A DNA stretch of 12,262 nt from an uncultured Prevotella sp. (GCA_900540885.1 UQHJ01000069.1:1-12262), one strand, 5' to 3'. Counted from the stretch's first letter, positions 1-5,926 are shown. The notes: generated by a model from the sequence alone, not told the origin. Numbers and translations are program-made.

Positions 1-2
1 CA

Positions 3-108
3 TGTATTTGTTAGTCAAGGCATCGAGCCTTGACTAACAAATGCCGACGCGGGGACGCGTCGCCCCCAGGTTAGGACGCGTCCCCCCCCAATTAGGCTGA
101 TAAATTGC
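3..108 (+). repeat. GC-rich structured terminal repeat, copy A
   Basis: This matches the reverse complement of 12158-12262 with about nine differences; the 43-bp core around 37-79 is identical. It contains a 16-bp perfect hairpin (6-21 with 27-42, loop ATCGA), a short palindrome GACGCG-GGGA-CGCGTC, and an 11-bp perfect stem (51-61 with 75-85) closed by a 13-base loop. It ends in an AT-rich tail with CAATT and AATTG flanks. No open reading frame or transposase is associated. It lies just upstream of the metK promoter, in the same orientation relative to that gene as copy B is to gyrB. It is a dispersed structured intergenic repeat of unknown function. The window starting and ending in it suggests many genomic copies. 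Confidence 0.85.
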
Positions 109-155
109 CTTTAAATGATTTTACCCACACAATTCGTTAAGAGTCAAAACTTTTA

Positions 156-187
156 TTTGCATATTTGCGTAAAGTATCGTAACTTTG
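156..187 (+). promoter_or_regulatory. Predicted Bacteroidetes sigma-ABfr-type promoter for metK
   Basis: A -7 box TAACTTTG at 180-187, continuing as GC, matches the Bacteroidetes consensus TAnnTTTG. A TTTG -33 element at 156-159 lies 20 bases upstream, within the known spacing. The predicted transcript would begin near 192-195, about ten bases before the aptamer stem at 203, which supports the assignment. The leader before the metK ATG would be about 205 bases. Confidence 0.65.
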
Positions 188-200
188 CAGACGAAATTAG

Positions 201-255
201 GAAAGAGGACAGATTTGGCTGCTTGCAACCTCTTAAAAACAATGCTAAAACTCGT
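201..255 (+). promoter_or_regulatory. Candidate SAM-responsive riboswitch aptamer (SAM-II/SAM-V type) in the metK leader
   Basis: A 6-bp stem P1 is formed by AAGAGG (203-208) and CCTCTT (229-234). Its loop carries GATTTG (212-217) and CTTGCAACC (222-230). Downstream come TTAAAAACAA and GCTAAA (244-249). This spaced set of words is what I recall as the conserved core of SAM-II and related SAM-V aptamers. An H-type pseudoknot is possible: GCTTG (221-225) pairs with CAATGC (240-245) with one bulged U. Three extra bases separate P1 from the GATTTG element compared with alphaproteobacterial SAM-II as I remember it, so the subclass is uncertain. The position, directly upstream of SAM synthetase and just after a predicted transcription start, fits feedback control by SAM. 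Confidence 0.65.
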
Positions 256-335
256 AATCACGAACGCCCTTTAATCATTAAACGGCGCTCAAGACTATGA
301 ACGCAAACATTTTACTTGAAGCCGAATCTCATTCT

Positions 336-374
336 CTGCCTGTTTCCGCCATGCGAAAGCAGGCAGTTGTTTTT
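336..374 (+). terminator. Intrinsic terminator / attenuator in the metK leader
   Basis: CTGCCTGTTTC (336-346) pairs with GAAAGCAGGCAG (355-366), giving 11 base pairs with one bulged G and an eight-base loop. It is followed by TTGTTTTT (367-374). It sits 25 bases before the metK ATG and after the aptamer, where a riboswitch expression platform is expected. Its 5' arm is also partly complementary to 201-212 at the start of the aptamer. Confidence 0.7.
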
Positions 375-399
375 ACCACACTTTTATTAAAACCACAAA

Positions 400-1692
400 A
401 TGGGATACTTATTTACATCCGAATCGGTGTCAGAAGGACACCCCGACAAGGTGGCAGATCAAATATCTGACGCCGTGCTTGACCAGTTGTTGGCCTACGA
501 CCCCAACTCGAAAGTAGCTTGCGAAACGCTCGTAACCACTGGACAAGTGGTTGTAGCTGGAGAAGTAAAGTCTGAAGCTTATGTCGACCTACAAGACGTT
601 GTACGTCGCACCATCGCACGCATCGGTTACACCAAGGCCGAATATAAGTTTGAAGCCGAAAGTTGTGGCATTCTCAGTGCCATTCACGAACAAAGTGCCG
701 ACATCAATCGTGGCGTTGACCGCCAAGACCCCATGGCTCAAGGCGCAGGCGACCAAGGCATGATGTTTGGCTACGCAAATAACGAGACCGACACTTACAT
801 GCCGTTGCCCCTTTCGCTGGCACACGACATTGTGTACGTGTTGAGCGAAATCCGTCGTGAAGGCAAGGTGATGACTTACCTTCGTCCCGACTCTAAGAGC
901 CAGGTGACCATTGAATATAGCGACGACAACGTAGCGCAACGCATCGACACCATTGTCGTTAGCACACAACACGATGAATTTATCTCTGCCGCAGAAGCAG
1001 GTTCGCAAGAGGAAGCTGACCGACAGATGTTAGCAAAGATCCAAAAGGACGTAGAAGAAATTGTTATTCCTCGCGTGCTCGACGAACGCGTGCATACGCC
1101 TGAGATTAAGGCGCTATTCCACAAAGGCGACATCAAGTTCTACGTCAACCCCACGGGTAAGTTCGTAATCGGTGGCCCCCACGGCGACACGGGTTTAACG
1201 GGTCGTAAGATCATTGTTGATACTTATGGTGGCAAGGGTGCACACGGTGGTGGTGCCTTCTCAGGTAAAGATCCTTCTAAGGTAGACCGCTCAGCTGCTT
1301 ATGCCGCTCGCCACATTGCCAAGAACATGGTAGCCGCAGGCGTTGCCGACGAGATGTTGGTTCAGTTGAGCTATGCCATTGGTAAGGCTGAACCTATTTC
1401 TATTTACGTTGACACCTATGGCCGTAGCCACGTCAACATGACCGACGGCGAGATAGCACACAAGATTGGTGAGCTATTCGACCTCCGTCCCGCAGCCATC
1501 GAGCGTGCATTGAAACTTCGTCAGCCTATCTACGAAGAGACGGCAAGCTATGGCCACGTAGGTCGCACTCCTGAGGTAAAGACCAAGACTTTCACTGCCC
1601 CTGGTCAGCCCGACAAGCAAGTGGAAGTAGAACTCTTCACTTGGGAGAAGTTAGACAAGGTAGACGAGATTAAGAAGGCCTTTGGCGCGTGA
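400..1692 (+). CDS. metK: S-adenosylmethionine synthetase (methionine adenosyltransferase)
   Basis: This cytoplasmic enzyme makes S-adenosylmethionine from methionine and ATP, releasing phosphate and pyrophosphate. It supplies the methyl donor for the cell. The 430-aa protein starts with MGYLFTSESVSEGHPDK; the GHPDK ATP-binding motif is at residues 13-17. The family signature GAGDQG is at 115-120, LRPDSKSQVT at 161-170, the glycine-rich GGPHGDTGLTGRK at 258-270 and GGGAFSGKDPSKVDRS at 283-298. All three repeats of the fold appear present and intact. Length is typical of Bacteroidetes MetK. The ATG at 400 gives the normal N-terminus and is preceded by an A-rich stretch rather than a Shine-Dalgarno site. 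A candidate SAM aptamer and a terminator lie in its leader, so it is probably feedback-regulated by its product. An 8-bp-unit inverted repeat starts three bases after its stop codon. Confidence 0.98.
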   Translation: MGYLFTSESVSEGHPDKVADQISDAVLDQLLAYDPNSKVACETLVTTGQVVVAGEVKSEAYVDLQDVVRRTIARIGYTKAEYKFEAESCGILSAIHEQSADINRGVDRQDPMAQGAGDQGMMFGYANNETDTYMPLPLSLAHDIVYVLSEIRREGKVMTYLRPDSKSQVTIEYSDDNVAQRIDTIVVSTQHDEFISAAEAGSQEEADRQMLAKIQKDVEEIVIPRVLDERVHTPEIKALFHKGDIKFYVNPTGKFVIGGPHGDTGLTGRKIIVDTYGGKGAHGGGAFSGKDPSKVDRSAAYAARHIAKNMVAAGVADEMLVQLSYAIGKAEPISIYVDTYGRSHVNMTDGEIAHKIGELFDLRPAAIERALKLRQPIYEETASYGHVGRTPEVKTKTFTAPGQPDKQVEVELFTWEKLDKVDEIKKAFGA

Positions 1693-1695
1693 ACC

Positions 1696-1888
1696 TAATG
1701 TGCTAATATGTTAATATGTTAATGTGCAAATGTGAGAATGTGCAAATGTGCAAATGGTCGCCTTTGTTTGCTACGATTATAACGCATTCAATCATTTGCA
1801 CATTAGCATATTAGCACATTAACTCATTAGCACATTAACTAATTTGCACATTCGCACATTAACACATTAGCATATTAGCATATTAAAA
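1696..1888. repeat. Inverted repeat with arms of 8-bp tandem units (CATTAGCA/CATTTGCA family), copy 1
   Basis: The left arm (1696-1757) is almost eight consecutive 8-mers of the form TAATGTGC, TAATATGT or AAATGTGC. The right arm (1793-1888) is twelve consecutive 8-mers of the complementary form: CATTTGCA, CATTAGCA, TATTAGCA, CATTAACT and variants, without a phase break. The arms can pair into a long imperfect hairpin. The best alignment, next to the 35-base loop (1758-1792), needs one skipped 8-mer. It fills the whole gap between metK and the next gene and ends four bases before that gene's ATG. Bases 1721-1757 are identical to 2502-2538. It may end metK transcription by RNA structure, though no T-tract is seen. 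Confidence 0.9.
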
Positions 1889-1892
1889 CCTC

Positions 1893-2468
1893 ATGAACAT
1901 AACCGTATATAGTGCTTCGAGCGGACAAGTGCCAACCATCTACGTAGAGGCGGCACAAGAGTTGGGACGCTTAATGGCTGATGGCAAACATACCCTCATT
2001 AATGGGGCTGGACGCACAGGGTTGATGGGCGCTTGCGCCGATGCCTGTTTAGCAGCAGGCGGAAAGGCCATTGGCATCATTCCTCAATTTATGATCGACC
2101 AACATTGGCAACACACGGGCATGAGTCAACTCATCGTTACACCCAATATGCACCGACGCAAAGAACTCATGGCCGAAAAGAGCGATGCTTGCATTGCACT
2201 ACCTGGAGGCGTGGGTACACTCGAAGAGTTGCTCGAGATTATTACTTGGAAGCAATTAGGACTTTATCTTAAGCCCATCATCGTGCTCAACACCAACCAT
2301 TATTACGATGCACTCCTCGCCCAATTACAACGTGCCATTGCCGAGAACTTTATGCGTAGCCAACACGCTGCCATCTGGCACGTAGCACAAACCCCAGCCG
2401 AAGCACTGCATTTGGCACAAACTACGCCCCTTTGGGACAAATCTGTACGCAAATTTGCCGCAATGTAG
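1893..2468 (+). CDS. LOG-family nucleotide 5'-monophosphate phosphoribohydrolase (TIGR00730 type)
   Basis: This 191-aa protein has the lysine-decarboxylase-like Rossmann fold of the LOG family. Family members hydrolyse the N-glycosidic bond of (cytokinin) nucleoside 5'-monophosphates, releasing a base and ribose 5-phosphate. The signature PGGVGTLEE is at residues 104-112, with the catalytic Glu region and the preceding MHRRK at 86-90. An N-terminal nucleotide-binding loop NGAGRTGLMG is at 37-46; it has GAG where many LOG proteins have GGG. The length matches short single-domain LOG proteins. The true substrate in a gut-type anaerobe is unknown and may be an ordinary nucleotide. Older annotations call such proteins lysine decarboxylases; they lack the PLP-dependent fold and that name is wrong. 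It is flanked on both sides by copies of the same 8-bp-word inverted repeat. Confidence 0.92.
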   Translation: MNITVYSASSGQVPTIYVEAAQELGRLMADGKHTLINGAGRTGLMGACADACLAAGGKAIGIIPQFMIDQHWQHTGMSQLIVTPNMHRRKELMAEKSDACIALPGGVGTLEELLEIITWKQLGLYLKPIIVLNTNHYYDALLAQLQRAIAENFMRSQHAAIWHVAQTPAEALHLAQTTPLWDKSVRKFAAM

Positions 2469-2482
2469 TGCGCTAATAGGGA

Positions 2483-2689
2483 AATGTGCAAATGCTTGGG
2501 AAATGTGCAAATGTGAGAATGTGCAAATGTGCAAATGGACGCCTTTCATTGCTCAAATTCAATAATATTAGATTATTTGCACAGTAATCATTAATCAAGC
2601 ATTTACACATTAAACAATCATTTGCATCTCCCCTCATTTGCACATTTGCACATTCTCACATTTGCACATTTCCCAAGCATTTGCACATT
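2483..2689. repeat. 55-bp perfect inverted repeat (CATTTGCA family), copy 2
   Basis: Bases 2483-2537 are the exact reverse complement of 2635-2689, 55 of 55, around a 97-base spacer. The arms consist mostly of repeated AATGTGCA / CATTTGCA words, interrupted by a GCTTGGGA segment present in both arms. The spacer (2538-2634) contains further stray copies such as CATTTACA and ATTTGCA, and a few more continue to 2710. The 5' arm shares 37 identical bases (2502-2538) with the repeat after metK, plus a similar CGCCTTT flank. It fills the gap between the LOG-family gene and the DUF4271 gene and would form a very stable RNA or DNA hairpin. Confidence 0.93.
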
Positions 2690-2719
2690 CACTAAGCATT
2701 TACACATTAGTATTTTCCC

Positions 2720-3730
2720 ATGCACACCACCGTAATCGACACATTGGCCACTCCTCAGGCCGAACAGCAGGCTGCTCTCGCTGGCGAAAGCGGACAGAGC
2801 AGCGTGCGCTATAATCATTGGCACAGAGCAGCAGAGACCGACACTACTCCACCCGACCCTCGACTCATGGGGCCCTTAGCCCCAGGGCAGCCCCTCACGA
2901 TGAAGCCCGAAATGCTCACTACCGACCATTGGGCCGAATCCTTGCGTTATAAGCCACAAAATGAGTTTGCAGCTGAATTAGACAGTCTTTCGGGCATGTC
3001 AGACTCAACGCTGATGAGTATCAAGCCCACAGGCATAGCGGGCGACCCCGTTCCCTACCAATTTCGCACCGATAGCATCGTTACCATTATCCTAATGCTC
3101 AGCTTCTTCTTAATGGTAAAAGTCGTATCGGGGTCGCGCCACTACCTGCACCAACAGATAAAGGACTTCTTCCACCACCGCCAACGCGAAAACCTTTTTG
3201 TGCAACGTACACAGACCGAGATGCGCGGACAAGCGTTCCTCGTCTTTCAGACGTGTATCATGCTCGGCGTCCTCTTCTTCGACTATACACAAGAGCATCA
3301 AGCCGACGTATTCAACCAAATCTCACCTTATAAGATATTGGGCGTTAGCGTTGCCATCTGTAGCCTATATTTTATGCTGAAAACGGGGGTTTACGCCTTT
3401 ATCAACAACATCTTCTTTACTCGCAAGCAGTGCGAACAATGGGCCAACTCCTACATGCTCTGCACCTTAGGTCTTGGCATAGCCCTGCTCCCATTGAGCC
3501 TCCTTGTCGTATATTTCGATTTGGCACCTCAAAATATGTGTATCAGCTTCATCTGTCTACTTATAATTAGCAAATTGCTACTATTGTATAAGTGTTCACG
3601 CATATTTTTCAACTACACATTCGGTTGGGTGCATCTTTTTTTGTACTTTTGCACCCTCGAAATAGTACCTATTTCAGTTCTGTTTCGCGCACTTGCTTAC
3701 GCAAACAATTATTTATTGACAATTAACTAA
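2720..3730 (+). CDS. DUF4271 family integral membrane protein
   Basis: This 336-aa protein has a soluble, Pro- and acid-rich N-terminal part (about 1-115) followed by six predicted membrane segments, near residues 119-135, 172-188, 207-227, 244-265, 274-290 and 302-322. A basic stretch (about 140-160, HHRQR) follows the first helix. The helix pattern and its place directly before a HemD-like gene and rnpA/yidD match the DUF4271 family of Bacteroidetes, which I recognise mainly from this order. No catalytic motif is evident and the function is unknown. No signal peptide precedes the N-terminal domain, so topology is undecided. The ATG at 2720 follows the repeat region with no Shine-Dalgarno. 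The last codons overlap a possible promoter for the downstream gene. Confidence 0.8.
   Translation: MHTTVIDTLATPQAEQQAALAGESGQSSVRYNHWHRAAETDTTPPDPRLMGPLAPGQPLTMKPEMLTTDHWAESLRYKPQNEFAAELDSLSGMSDSTLMSIKPTGIAGDPVPYQFRTDSIVTIILMLSFFLMVKVVSGSRHYLHQQIKDFFHHRQRENLFVQRTQTEMRGQAFLVFQTCIMLGVLFFDYTQEHQADVFNQISPYKILGVSVAICSLYFMLKTGVYAFINNIFFTRKQCEQWANSYMLCTLGLGIALLPLSLLVVYFDLAPQNMCISFICLLIISKLLLLYKCSRIFFNYTFGWVHLFLYFCTLEIVPISVLFRALAYANNYLLTIN
3625..3657 (+). promoter_or_regulatory. Possible promoter for the hemD-like gene inside the DUF4271 3' end
   Basis: TACTTTTG at 3644-3651, continuing GCACC, fits the TAnnTTTG -7 consensus well. The candidate -33 TTGG at 3625-3628 is only about 16 bases upstream, slightly short. 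The site lies within codons for Phe-Leu-Tyr-Phe-Cys, so it may be coincidence. If real, transcription would start near 3658, giving a leader of about 136 bases. Confidence 0.35.
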
Positions 3731-3793
3731 CATTACGCATAACCACGACGGCCCACACGAGGGCTGTCCACACGCTGAACAAAAAAGTAGACC

Positions 3794-4537
3794 ATGATCA
3801 AGAAGATTCTTGTTTCTCAGCCGAAACCTACTTCCGATAAATCCCCCTACTTCGACATTGAGAAGAAAGAGCAAGTGGAGTTTACGTTCCACCCCTTCAT
3901 CAAAGTAGAAGGACTCACCACTCGCGAATTCCGTCAACAAAAAGTTCAAATTCTCGACCATTCCGCCATTGTTTTCACTTCACGTGTATCAGTTGACTTC
4001 TTCTTTACACTCTGTAAGGAAATGCGCATTACCATGCCCGACGACATGAAGTACTTTGGCCTTTCTGAAGCCATTGCTCTTTACATTCAAAAGTACGTTC
4101 AGTATCGCAAGCGTAAAGTCTTCTTTGGTACTACGGGACGCTGGTCTGAGTTAGTTACGGTAATGGCAAAGCACAAGACCGAAAACTACCTTATTCCCCT
4201 CTCTGACGTTCACAACGACGACATCGCCAACATGCTTGACGCTAAGAAGCTCAAACACACCGAATGCGTGATGTATCGCACCGTGACCGACGAATACCCG
4301 AAGGATAAACCCTTTGACTTCGACATGATTGTGCTCTTCACACCAGCTGGTGTAAAGTCACTCCTCGAAAATTTCCCTGACTTCAAACAAGGCAACACGT
4401 GCATGGCATGTTTTGGCAACGTCACCAAAGAGGCAATCGAAACCGCTGGCTTACGTTGTGACTGCTTCGCACCAACTCCTCAAGCTCGCTCCATGACGGC
4501 AGCTATCGAGATGTACCTTGAAGAGCATAATAAGTAA
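3794..4537 (+). CDS. hemD: Uroporphyrinogen-III synthase family protein (HemD-like)
   Basis: HemD closes and inverts ring D of hydroxymethylbilane to give uroporphyrinogen III, the precursor of haem, sirohaem and corrinoids. The 247-aa protein shows the two-domain HemD pattern: IVFTSRVSVDFFF at about 59-71, YFGLSEAIALYI at about 87-98, then a second domain with DMIVLFTPAGVKSLL (about 177-191), CFGNVTKEAIETAGL (about 205-219) and a C-terminal APTPQARSMTAAIEMYL. These are the usual FTS.NAV, G..TA..L and I..YL features of a poorly conserved family. The length is normal for a stand-alone HemD. The start at 3794 gives a typical MIKKILVSQP first strand. It lies 63 bases after the DUF4271 gene, an arrangement I associate with Bacteroidales. 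Substrate has not been shown for these divergent proteins, so the gene symbol is tentative. Confidence 0.87.
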   Translation: MIKKILVSQPKPTSDKSPYFDIEKKEQVEFTFHPFIKVEGLTTREFRQQKVQILDHSAIVFTSRVSVDFFFTLCKEMRITMPDDMKYFGLSEAIALYIQKYVQYRKRKVFFGTTGRWSELVTVMAKHKTENYLIPLSDVHNDDIANMLDAKKLKHTECVMYRTVTDEYPKDKPFDFDMIVLFTPAGVKSLLENFPDFKQGNTCMACFGNVTKEAIETAGLRCDCFAPTPQARSMTAAIEMYLEEHNK

Positions 4538-4540
4538 TTT

Positions 4541-4713
4541 AGTTGACGAGTTTTTTAGTTAACAAGTTGACAAGTAAGTTACTTTAAACAACATATTGAA
4601 TAGAAGATTATTGAAAAGTTTAAGCGCGTGATAAGCTCCAAGCACTCTCGCTTAAACTTTTCATTCGTTTTAGGCCGTAATGACCACTAAACCTAACTTA
4701 ACCGTCAACTCGT
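4541..4713. repeat. Intergenic inverted repeat with AGTTGACA-type 8-bp units and a 14-bp perfect core stem
   Basis: The left part (4541-4580) divides into five 8-mers in phase: AGTTGACG, AGTTTTTT, AGTTAACA, AGTTGACA, AGTAAGTT. The right part (4693-4713) carries the same words in reverse complement, including CGTCAACT at 4703-4710, which pairs perfectly with 4541-4548. Between them GAAAAGTTTAAGCG (4613-4626) pairs perfectly with 4649-4662 around a 22-base loop. It fills the 200-base gap between hemD and rnpA. The core stem could act as a terminator, followed by TTC and a modest T-rich stretch. No promoter consensus for rnpA was found here. Confidence 0.75.
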
Positions 4714-4737
4714 CCCCCTAAAAATAGAAGAAAAGAA

Positions 4738-5139
4738 ATGAAACAATATACCTTTCGCAAGCCCGAACACCTCTGTTTGAAAAGCGAGATCGAAGCGCTC
4801 TTCAGTTCAGGCTGCAAATCAATGAGCGTATTTCCGCTACGCGTCACGTTTCGCCGCTTTGCTTACAGTGGGCAAGGACCACAGGTAAAAGTGCTGCTAA
4901 GCGTCTCAAAACGCCATTTTAAGCATGCTGTCGATCGCAACCGCGCCAAGCGTCAGCTACGAGAGGCGTATCGTCACCTCAAACCCGCATTTCTTGCCTC
5001 TTTGCCTGACGATGTAGCCCTCCACATCGCCTTTATATGGCTCTCTGATCGTCCCGTGCGCACCGACCTTGTGGCTACACGTATGCAGACGGCCTTACAA
5101 CGCATTAGCGAGAAAGTGATGCAACAACTGCCCTCATGA
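4738..5139 (+). CDS. rnpA: Ribonuclease P protein component
   Basis: This is the small basic protein subunit of RNase P, which binds the catalytic RNA and helps it remove 5' leaders from pre-tRNAs. The 133-aa protein has the family signature in SVSKRHFKHAVDRNRAKRQL (residues 55-74) continuing as REAYR, containing the RNR.KR..RE block that contacts RNase P RNA. The N-terminal part (FRKPEHLCLKSEIEALFSSG, residues 6-25) is the usual start of the fold. Length is normal. The ATG at 4738 is preceded by a purine-rich stretch (AGAAGAAAAGAA). Unlike in many bacteria there is no rpmH upstream; the Bacteroidetes arrangement after hemD is seen instead. Its stop overlaps the start of yidD (ATGA), so the two are very probably co-transcribed and translationally coupled. 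Confidence 0.97.
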   Translation: MKQYTFRKPEHLCLKSEIEALFSSGCKSMSVFPLRVTFRRFAYSGQGPQVKVLLSVSKRHFKHAVDRNRAKRQLREAYRHLKPAFLASLPDDVALHIAFIWLSDRPVRTDLVATRMQTALQRISEKVMQQLPS

Positions 5140-5360
5140 TACGTCAACTCTTATCCCGTCTGCTTATAGCCCCCATACGCTTCTATCAGCGCGCTATTTC
5201 ACCGCTATTTCCACCCGTGTGTAGATTCACCCCTACTTGCTCACAATATGCCGTTGAAGCCATACAGAAGCATGGACCACTCAAAGGCCTTTACTTGGCC
5301 ATTCGCCGCATTCTCCGTTGCCACCCTTGGGGCGGCAGTGGATACGACCCCGTACCTTAA
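5136..5360 (+). CDS. yidD: Membrane protein insertion efficiency factor YidD
   Basis: YidD is a small inner-membrane-associated protein that aids YidC/Sec-dependent insertion of membrane proteins. The 74-aa protein carries the full family pattern: an amphipathic N-terminus with RFYQRAISPLFPP (about 15-27), CRFTPTCSQYAVEAIQKHG with the conserved cysteines (about 29-47), and RCHPWGGSGYDPVP at the C-terminus (61-74). The start ATG at 5136 overlaps the rnpA stop by four bases, the common rnpA-yidD coupling. It is the last gene of the plus-strand run. A 63-bp palindrome followed by a T-tract begins about 18 bases after its stop and probably ends the transcript. Confidence 0.96.
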   Translation: MIRQLLSRLLIAPIRFYQRAISPLFPPVCRFTPTCSQYAVEAIQKHGPLKGLYLAIRRILRCHPWGGSGYDPVP

Positions 5361-5377
5361 CGTCAACACATAGATGG

Positions 5378-5564
5378 ACATTAACGAAAAAATTAATGAA
5401 ATAATTAATGGATAATTACATGATAATTAATGTTCTATACCAAGCGCGAAGCGCGTTATACTTAAAACGCTAATATTGATGTTACGCGCTTCGCGCTTGG
5501 TATAGAACATTAATTATCATGTAATTATCCATTAATTATTTCATTAATTTTTTTTCGTTAATGT
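5378..5564. repeat. 63-bp perfect inverted repeat with GCGCTTCGCGC core, copy 1; probable bidirectional terminator
   Basis: Bases 5393-5455 are the exact reverse complement of 5485-5547 (63 of 63) around a 29-base loop. Outside the perfect part, ACATTAACG (5378-5386) pairs with CGTTAATGT (5556-5564), after A6 on the left and T8 on the right. Each arm has an AT-rich outer part with repeated TTAATG words and an inner GC-rich CCAAGCGCGAAGCGCG (5440-5455). The T8 run at 5548-5555 directly after the stem, and A6 on the other side, make it a plausible terminator in both directions. A degenerate relative with the same core lies at 9808-9963. Confidence 0.93.
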
Positions 5565-5611
5565 TCATTTTGGTTAGTTTTTTCTTTACGTTTTTAAAAC
5601 CTTTGTTTTAT

Positions 5612-5926
5612 CTTTCATGTTTCATTTTTCGTTATAACGGATTGAATATCAAACGTTTAGAAAGATGAAACATTGTGCTTCAATGTTTCATTTTTAGTTT
5701 CATGTTTCACTTTTCAAAACACAATGGGAGCGACTGCGCGCTCCCATTGTGTTTTTGTTTCGCTCCCTCAGTGTTTTGAAATCGCTCCCTCAGTGTTTTT
5801 GTTTTTCTCCCTCAGTGTTTTTGGAATGAAACATTGAAACTAAAAATGAAACATCGGGATACTATGTTTCATGATTTGAAAGCACTGATTATCAGCACCT
5901 TCAAACCATAAAATGAAACATGAAAG
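5612..5926. repeat. Nested inverted repeat of TGTTTCAT words
   Basis: There are three concentric inverted pairs. The outer is 5612-5628 with 5910-5926 (17 of 17). The middle is 5683-5701 with 5836-5854 (19 of 19, extending further with a one-base gap). The central one is 5716-5732 with 5739-5755 (17 of 17, loop ACTGCG). A local 11-bp hairpin (5665-5675 with 5681-5691) repeats the ATGAAACATTG word. There is no open reading frame of note. It occupies the convergent intergenic region after yidD. Confidence 0.88.
5739..5826 (+). repeat. Four 22-bp tandem repeats (CGCTCCCTCAGTGTTTTT type)
   Basis: Units of exactly 22 bases start at 5739, 5761, 5783 and 5805. The last three share CTCCCTCAGTGTTTT. 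The first reads CTCCCATTGTGTTTTT and is the one that pairs perfectly with the preceding arm at 5716-5732. The array lies on the right-hand side only of the nested inverted repeat. Confidence 0.85.

Noticed and set aside
51..90. G-quadruplex in the GC-rich terminal repeat
   Set aside because: The C-rich runs are too few and too unevenly spaced for a four-run quadruplex; hairpins explain the sequence better.
115..300. 61-aa open reading frame in the metK leader
   Set aside because: It spans the predicted promoter and the aptamer, resembles no known protein, and its start lies upstream of the predicted transcription start.
589..1008. 139-aa antisense frame inside metK
   Set aside because: It is a shadow of the strongly conserved metK codons; no promoter or recognisable domain.
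1696..1888. CRISPR array
   Set aside because: The 8-bp units are contiguous without spacers, and no cas genes are present.
5739..5826. CRISPR or iteron-type origin from the 22-bp units
   Set aside because: Units are contiguous with no spacers; there is no replication initiator gene, and the region is chromosomal and tied to a palindrome.
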